Assembly (NCBI GenBank): GCA_023846275.1
Contig: JAIUJO010000083.1
Span: 501,001 to 565,000 of the forward strand
Source: Vanilla planifolia
Lineage: Eukaryota; Streptophyta; Magnoliopsida; Asparagales; Orchidaceae
DNA: 64,000 nucleotides
Direction: 5' to 3'
This document shows positions 57,181 to 64,000 of the stretch, in pieces. The translations under genes and the position numbers were made by a program. Numbering within the stretch: the first letter of the stretch is position 1; the number at the start of each line of letters is the position of its first letter. A model generated the notes under the pieces. The model was not told the origin of the DNA. It was given only the letters and a program-made list of their open reading frames with translations, and did not search any database.

Positions 57181-60100
57181 TTAAATATTAAGTAAATATA
57201 TATTAATGCTAAATAAGATGAGCAAAAAATGTAATATCACCAAATCAAGGACAGGTAATGGTCACATGAGAGGAGATTTAGAGTTATATAGTATTAAAAC
57301 CACACCAAGTGAAAATTTTGAAGAAATAGGATAAATTGCTAAGCAAAGTTGGACTTCATGGTGCTAAGGACATAAAGGGTAACATATTTGGTCACAAAAT
57401 TAAGTACGAAATGAAATGTGTCGTAAAGCATGCCAAAATAATAAAAAATAAAATTTCAAAAATTTGTAAAAAGAATATTTAATTGGATAAAACACAACAG
57501 GAAGAGGACAATAATGTTTATTTCATTTTGATTGAAGTTTATTTAAACTTTCTAAGAATTATCAAACTAAATAAGCATAAGTAATATGATATTTTCATTT
57601 TAATGTTAAAAAAATATATATAAAAACTAAATTGAGATAAATTTAAGAAATATAATATTACCAAAAAAAGTGATGTAAAGATCACAAGTGGGAAGATTTA
57701 GAGTTACCAGGTAATATAACCAAATCAAAGCAAAACTCTTTAAGAAATGAGAATAATTGTTTGACAAAGTTGTATTCCTTACTTATATACAGATAAAAAA
57801 AACATTAATCATCAAATCTAGTAAAAATTGAAATGTCTCGTAAAACAAATTTAAATATTAGAAAATAAAATATTTAAAAATATAAAAAATTAATACTTCA
57901 TTGGATAAATATCATAAAGATAAGTATAATAGTATTTGTTTTGCCTCAAGTTGACCTCGTTTGGAATTATGAAAACTTATCAAAGCAAATAAAAGTAAAT
58001 AATAAAAAATTATTAGATCAATATTTAATAATGTATTTTAAAGACAAAAGAAGATAAGTTGAAAATTTATAAGATAAATAAATTAAAGTGTGTAAATCTT
58101 ACACAAAAAGAGAATTATAATATTATAAGAATATAACAAAATTAAAAAAAACTAAATAAATGAGATAAATCATAAGGGAAAACTGTATTCTATGATACTA
58201 TAGCTATCAAGAGCAATATTTTTTACTATAAAATATAGTATGAACTAAAATGATTCATAAAGAATATAAATAAACAAAAAATAATATATTTAAAAATATT
58301 AAAAAAAAAAATTTAATTGCATAAAGCTCATTGAGATGAGTACAACAAAGTTTGCTTCATCTTAATCTCACCTCATTTGGAATTTCCATGAACTATCAAA
58401 GCAAATAAGCATAAATAATAGAAAATTATCATTTAAAAATTAAATATATAATAAAGTTGAAAAGAGATAAGCTAAATTAGAATAAAATAACAAAATAAAA
58501 GTGATGCAAATGTCACATAAAGAGGAGAATTAGGGTACCATAGTAATATGACAAAAACAAAGCAAAACATTTTAAAACATAAGATCAATTATAATGGAAA
58601 ATAATACTCTGATATACTAAGGGTAAATCGTTTAACATCCTCCTTGATAGTTAAATATGACACAAATAGAAATGTTACGTAAAACCTACTAAAACCCCAT
58701 AAAAAATATTTAAAAATAAATAAGTGTATTAATAAGATATATCTCATTGAGATGAGTTAAAAATGTTTGTTTTATATTGACCTTAGCTCATTTAGAATTA
58801 TTATGAATTACATAAGTAAATAATCATAAATTAAATAAGATAAATTATGTTATATAGTTCAAAGATGTCAAAGCATAGCAAAGTTCACATGTATAGAGAT
58901 TTATATTTACTTTGTAATTTAATAAAATGAAAGGAAAATATTTTTAAAAATGAGATAAATTTTTCTATGAAAATGATTTCCAAGATATTAAGGAGATAGA
59001 GTGTAATGTACAAATCAAGTGTTTCATAATGCATGCAAAACTACTAAAAAATAATTTCAAAATATAAAATTGAATATTTAATGGGATAAAACTCTTTGAA
59101 ATGAGTAAAACTTCAATTTCATCATCATGATCAGACCATTATTAGGATTATTGTGAATCAAAAAACTATGTAGGCATAAATTATAATAAAACTATATTTA
59201 AATATTTTGTAAATACTTATTAAAACTAAAATATGGTAAATTGAAGGTATGCAATTCAACTAAAGAAAATTGATGTAAAGATCACAAGAGGGTAATCGTT
59301 AATTACTTAATAGTATAACAAATCAAATGGAAACTATTGAATAAAAAAAGATAAATTGTATTACAAAGTTGCATTTCAAGGTGCCTAGGAGATTGAGTAT
59401 AACATTCTTGACTATTAAGTCATGTTTGATTACAAATGTATTTTGAAACGTGCTAAAATTATGGAAGGTAAAACATTTTAATAAAATATATTTGATCTGG
59501 TAGTTGTTTTTAACACAACTCCAACAATGTTTGTCTTGTCTATGTCAGACATCATTTGGAATTATTATGAATTAGCAAGGTTATTGAGGAAAAAAAGAAA
59601 TAATTTATTATTTTTATGCACAATAAATATTTATTAAAGCTAAAATGGATAAATTGAAGTAATGTAACATAAAAAGTCAAGACGAGGAAGAGACACATAG
59701 GAGGAAAATGAGAGTTTTTATTAATATAACTAATTCTTTGCAAAAAAAATTAAAAAATTTAAATAACAGTTGTTTCACCAAGATTGGACTACTTTTTTAA
59801 TTACTCCAAATTTAAAAATTAAATAAGAATTTATAATAATAAAATAATATTTTTAAGTTAACTAAATATATATTAAAATTAAAATGAAATAAATTTTAAG
59901 AATGTAAGAAAACAAAAAAAAATAATTTAATACTTAATAAAAAATTTTAAAAACATATGTAACAATTTATGAAAAAATTGCATTCAAAGATAGCAAAAAG
60001 ATCAAGTATAACATTCTTGATTGTTAGATTATTTACATATTAGATGCGATGAAACGTGCTCAGATATTAAAAGCTAAAATGTCTAAAAAAAATATAAAAT

Positions 60101-63100
60101 AAATATTTGAGTACATTGACCTCGTTGACATTAATCTACTGACATTTCTTTCTCCTTGATTGGATCTTATTTGAAATTATTACGAATTACTAAAATAAAT
60201 AGGCATAAATAATAATAAATATTTCCTTAATATTAAGTAAATAAATTTTAAATTGGGAATGAGATAAATTGAAAAAATATAATGTAACTAAATCCATATG
60301 ATGCATGGGTGACACGAGAGAGGATTTAGAGTTATATGAGATTATAATGAAATCAAAGTGAAACATTTTAAGAAATGAGATAAGTTGTATAAAAAATGTT
60401 ACATTTCTAAATATTGTGTGAATCAAAACATCATTGATCTTAAGATTAGGCAAAAATTAAAATATCATATAAAACAAAAACCCTAAATTGTGTAATTTTT
60501 AAAAATATAAAAATAAATACTTCAATTAGATAAACCTTGTGAGATGATCCCAATGATGATTTTTTCATTTGGACTCATCGTTTTTTGAAATCACAATGAG
60601 TAACTAATGTAAATGAAAATAAATAATTACAATGTATTTTTTAATGCTAAAACTTATATATTAAAATTAAAATAAAATAAATTTATTAAATATAACATAA
60701 CAAAATGAATTACATGTATTGGTCATGCTAAAGTTGAATTAGAATTTTATAAAAATATAGCCCAATCAATGTAAAGAATTTTGAAAAATGAAATAAATTA
60801 TTTAAGAATGCAACATTCCAAGAGACTATGGAGATCGAGTATAACATCTTCGATCATCAGATTAGGTATGAATAAAAATACCTCATAAAACAAAAACATT
60901 AATATTTTTAAAAATAAAAAATAATATTTTATTATGTAGAGCTCCTTGAGATAAGTATATTGATGTTTGTTTTATCTCAATCTAACCTCATTTAGAATTA
61001 TTACGAATTACCAAAATAAATAATCATAAATAATAATAAATTATAACTTAAATATTAAGTAAATATATATTAAAGTGGGAATGAGACACATTGAAAATGT
61101 TCAACATAACAAAATTAAAGAGATGAAAAGGTCACATGAGAGGAGAGCTAGAAGTTCTACTAATATAATAAAATCACAGTAAAAAATTTGAAAAAAGTTA
61201 TAAATAAAGCTAAAAACAACATTCCAAAACACTAAGAGAATCAAATTTAACATCCTTGATCATTAAATATGGTACAAATAGAAATGTCTTGTAATGCATT
61301 ACAATGCTCTATTAAAAATAATTAGAAACATAAATTTTTTTGTTTGATAGAGCTCATTGAGTCATGTCCAATGATGTTTGGTTCATCTTCGTCCAACCTT
61401 CTTGGAAATTATGAGAAATTAGTAGATTAAAGAAGCAAAAATAATTTCAAACTATATTATTAAGAAAATATATACCAAAGCTAAAATAAAATAAATTTAA
61501 ATATTGTAATATAACCTAGTCAATGATATGTAATGGTCATTATCAAATTTTTTTTTTGCAAAAGTCAAATGTTAGAATGTTTAGAATTGCATTATAATAT
61601 AACAAGATAAAAGTAAATAATTTGAAGAATTGAGAAAAATTTTGATGTAAAATTCCAAGATACAAAGAAAAATGAGTGTAACATCTTTGATCATCAATTC
61701 ATGTACGAGTCAAAGTGTTATCTAAAGTATTGACAATCATAAAAGAAAAAATATTTAAAAAACATAAAAATTTATATTTAATTTTGTAGGAGTCATCAAG
61801 ATGATTATAGCCATATTGTTTGTCTCTATTAGACCTTGTTTAGAATTATTGTCAATTACTAATATAAATAAGCTTTAATAACGATAAAGTTTTATTTAAA
61901 GATTATATAAATATATATATTAAAGCAAAAAATAAGGCAAATTGAAACTATCTAATATAACAAAATCAAAAGATGTAAAGTGACAAGAGAGGAAATCAAG
62001 AGCCACATAGTATTATAATTAATGAAAGAAAAAATTTTCAAAGAAAAAAGATAAATTTTATTAGAATGTTTCATTCCAATATGCTAAGGAGATTGAGTAT
62101 AACACCCCCAATAATAAAAAAATTATGGATCAAGATGTTAGCTAAAATGTGAAAAGTCTTAAAAAATAAAAAATAATTAAAAAAATTAAAAAACATTACC
62201 ATTTAATTGGAAAAAGCTTTTGACGACAAGTTCAACAATATTTTTTTGTCTCTTTAGGACTACATACCACAAAACTATGAATTATCCAAGTTGTTAAACT
62301 TAAATAATAATAAATTAATTTTTTATTATAAAGTCAATATTTCTCAAAGATAAAATGACATAAATTAAAATTTTGTGGTTTAATTATATGAGAATGATGT
62401 AAAGGTCATATGTTAAGAAAATGAGAATTTTTAGTACTACAACTAATTCAATGTCAAAACTTGGAAGTATTGCCTTATATTATATGTGAAAGTTGCATTA
62501 AAAAATACTTAAAAGATTAATTGTCATATTCTTGTTCAACAAACAAAGTACAAATGAAAATTTCTCATAAAGCTTGCCAAAATATAGAGAGTAAAATATT
62601 GAAAAACTTAAAAAATGAATATTCCATTTAGTAGGACTCATTAAGCGAAGTCTAACGATGTTTATCTCGACTTGTTGGAACCACAATTTGAAATATTAGT
62701 AATTACAAAATCTATTAAACATAAATAGTAACAAATTATTACTTTCATACTAAGTAAATATTTATTAGAGCAAAAAAGAAATAAATTAAAGCAATATACT
62801 ACAACCAAATCAATGCAAATGAAAAGTCAAATGGAAGGATATTTAGATTTCCATAGTGGTATAACAAAAAATCAAAGAAAAACATCTAACAAAATGGAAC
62901 AAAATGTATAAAAATGTTGCATTCCAGGATACTAAAAAACTTGATTATAAACTCATAAAACATGTAAAGATATTAAAAACTTAAATTTAAAAAAAAACAT
63001 AAAAATTAACTAATTAGATAAAACTCAGTTCAAATTACTATGAATTATGAAAGTAAATAAGAATAAATAATAAAAAAGTTTAATTTTTAATTTTTAAAAA

Positions 63101-64000
63101 TAAATAATGAAGCTAAGAGTAAAGAAATTGAAAAATTTAGTACAACCAAATCAAAATGAAATATTTTTCCCATTAATCGTGACTTAGAGTTACATGCTAA
63201 CAAAATGAATCAAAGGAAAACATTTTAAGAAATGAGATAAATTATATAAAAAAGTTACATTCATGGATATTAAGGGGATCGAGTGTAACATCCTCAATCG
63301 CCAAATTTGGTAAAACTAGTATATCTGTTAAAACTGCAAAAAACCACAAATTAAAATAATTAAAAAAATTAACGCTTCATTAGAAGAGCTCATCGAGGTG
63401 AGTCTAATCATGTTGCTTTGGTCACAATGTGTTCTTATCTAAAATTATAGCAAAAACAATAATAATAATAAATAATAATATTGTTTTTCTTTATTATTAA
63501 GTAAATATATATTAAAGTTAAAATGAGAAAAATTTAGCAAATATGATAAAAGAAAATCAAGGACATCTTGTTGTCAAATGAGTGTATATTTAGAGTTACA
63601 TAGTGGTAAAATCGTATCATAAAAAAGTTTGAAGTGAGATAAGTTTTTTCACAAAAGCTAAGCTCCAATGAACTAACAAAATTGAGTGTAATATTATCAA
63701 TCATTAAATCAGGTACGAATTGAAATATCTTATAAATGATGTAAAAAATTTAAAAAATACAAAAATTTAAAAATACAAAAATTAATATTTTAATAGGTAG
63801 ATCTCTCTAAGAAGTGCCTAAAGGCTATTATTTCACTTTAATCTGTTTTTGAGAATTACCAAATGAAGTAAGCATATATAATAAGATATTATAATTTTTA
63901 TATTACGTATATGACAAAGTTCAAATGGGATAAATTGAAGAAATATAAAAAATAAATGCTTAAAGACATTTAAGCATCACATAATTGAAGATTTAGAATT
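57121..64000 (+). repeat. AT-rich satellite, forward orientation, to right edge of window
   Basis: Monomer boxes recur at about 57,478, 57,893, 58,309, 58,730, 59,077, 59,488, 60,103, 60,519, 60,928, 61,337, 61,771, 62,194, 62,615, 63,005, 63,370 and 63,785. The 615-base gap after 59,488 reflects a fusion near 59,765, where the AAAATTTAAA part of one monomer joins the TTGTTTCACCAAGATTGG part of another, skipping the box. The 63,005 unit lacks the dyad and the TTTGTTTCATC part. No gene is visible; the array continues beyond the window. Confidence 0.92.

Noticed and set aside
38528-60490. Telomere-like CCCTAAA words (for example near 38,530, 44,687, 47,568 and 60,481)
   Set aside because: Each is a single occurrence at the same monomer position (AAAACCCTAGAAAA variants), never tandem, so it is part of the satellite and not an interstitial telomere.
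38458-62686. Short open frames of 60-87 codons in the AT-rich region (for example 60,190-60,453 on the - strand)
   Set aside because: They fall at different monomer positions, are not conserved between monomers, and have the Phe/Leu/Ile/Asn/Lys composition expected from AT-rich noise.
34832-64000. TATA-like boxes and polyadenylation-like AATAAA words
   Set aside because: They are expected by chance at this A/T content and recur with the monomer; no associated gene or transcript structure was seen.

Overview
This window carries no gene that I can support. It is two large satellite arrays joined directly to each other, so it comes from constitutive-heterochromatin-type DNA of a eukaryote with a large, repeat-rich nuclear genome. 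The species cannot be named from the sequence. One aligned pair of repeat copies shows CpG loss to CpA, which fits a genome that methylates CpG (for example a plant or a vertebrate), but this is inference only.

Region 1 (1 to about 34,831) is a degenerate CA-rich simple-sequence array, a dinucleotide-like repeat built from words such as ACAC, ATGC, ATAC and GCAC. Nearly the whole region alternates purine and pyrimidine. Pure (CA)n runs are short; the longest I saw are about 25 bases. The long His/Thr/Tyr/Met-rich and Cys/Val-rich reading frames on both strands are a by-product: TAA, TAG and TGA all contain two adjacent purines and so cannot occur in a strictly alternating tract. Inside the array are local tandem duplications (2,059; 21,016; 24,271; 28,252; 33,161), a homogenised octamer island (about 31,776-31,872), and a segmental repeat that recurs from about 17,990 to 28,400 with offsets of about 3.95, 3.28 and 2.46 kb.

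Region 2 (about 34,832 to 64,000) is an AT-rich satellite of roughly 410-bp monomers, strongly diverged from one another. From about 37,317 the monomers form a ten-monomer higher-order repeat (HOR) of about 4.08-4.14 kb. There are two full copies, a third copy that lost about two monomers and received a 483-bp inverted piece of the same satellite (47,054-47,536), and a partial fourth. At about 51,637 the array turns to the opposite strand for about 5.5 kb and turns back at about 57,120, with fold-back (palindromic) junctions at both ends. Smaller oddities are a 50-bp-arm hairpin inside one monomer (37,111-37,223), a monomer cut to about half length (36,738-36,938), and a TTC-rich microsatellite grown inside a monomer (53,852-53,998).

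The two arrays meet at about 34,830 with no unique sequence between them. I found no rRNA, tRNA, transposon ends, CRISPR array, promoter or coding gene. Interest lies in array architecture: stop-free alternating DNA, HOR phasing, inversions and template-switch scars. All lengths and identities were judged by eye; no alignment was run.
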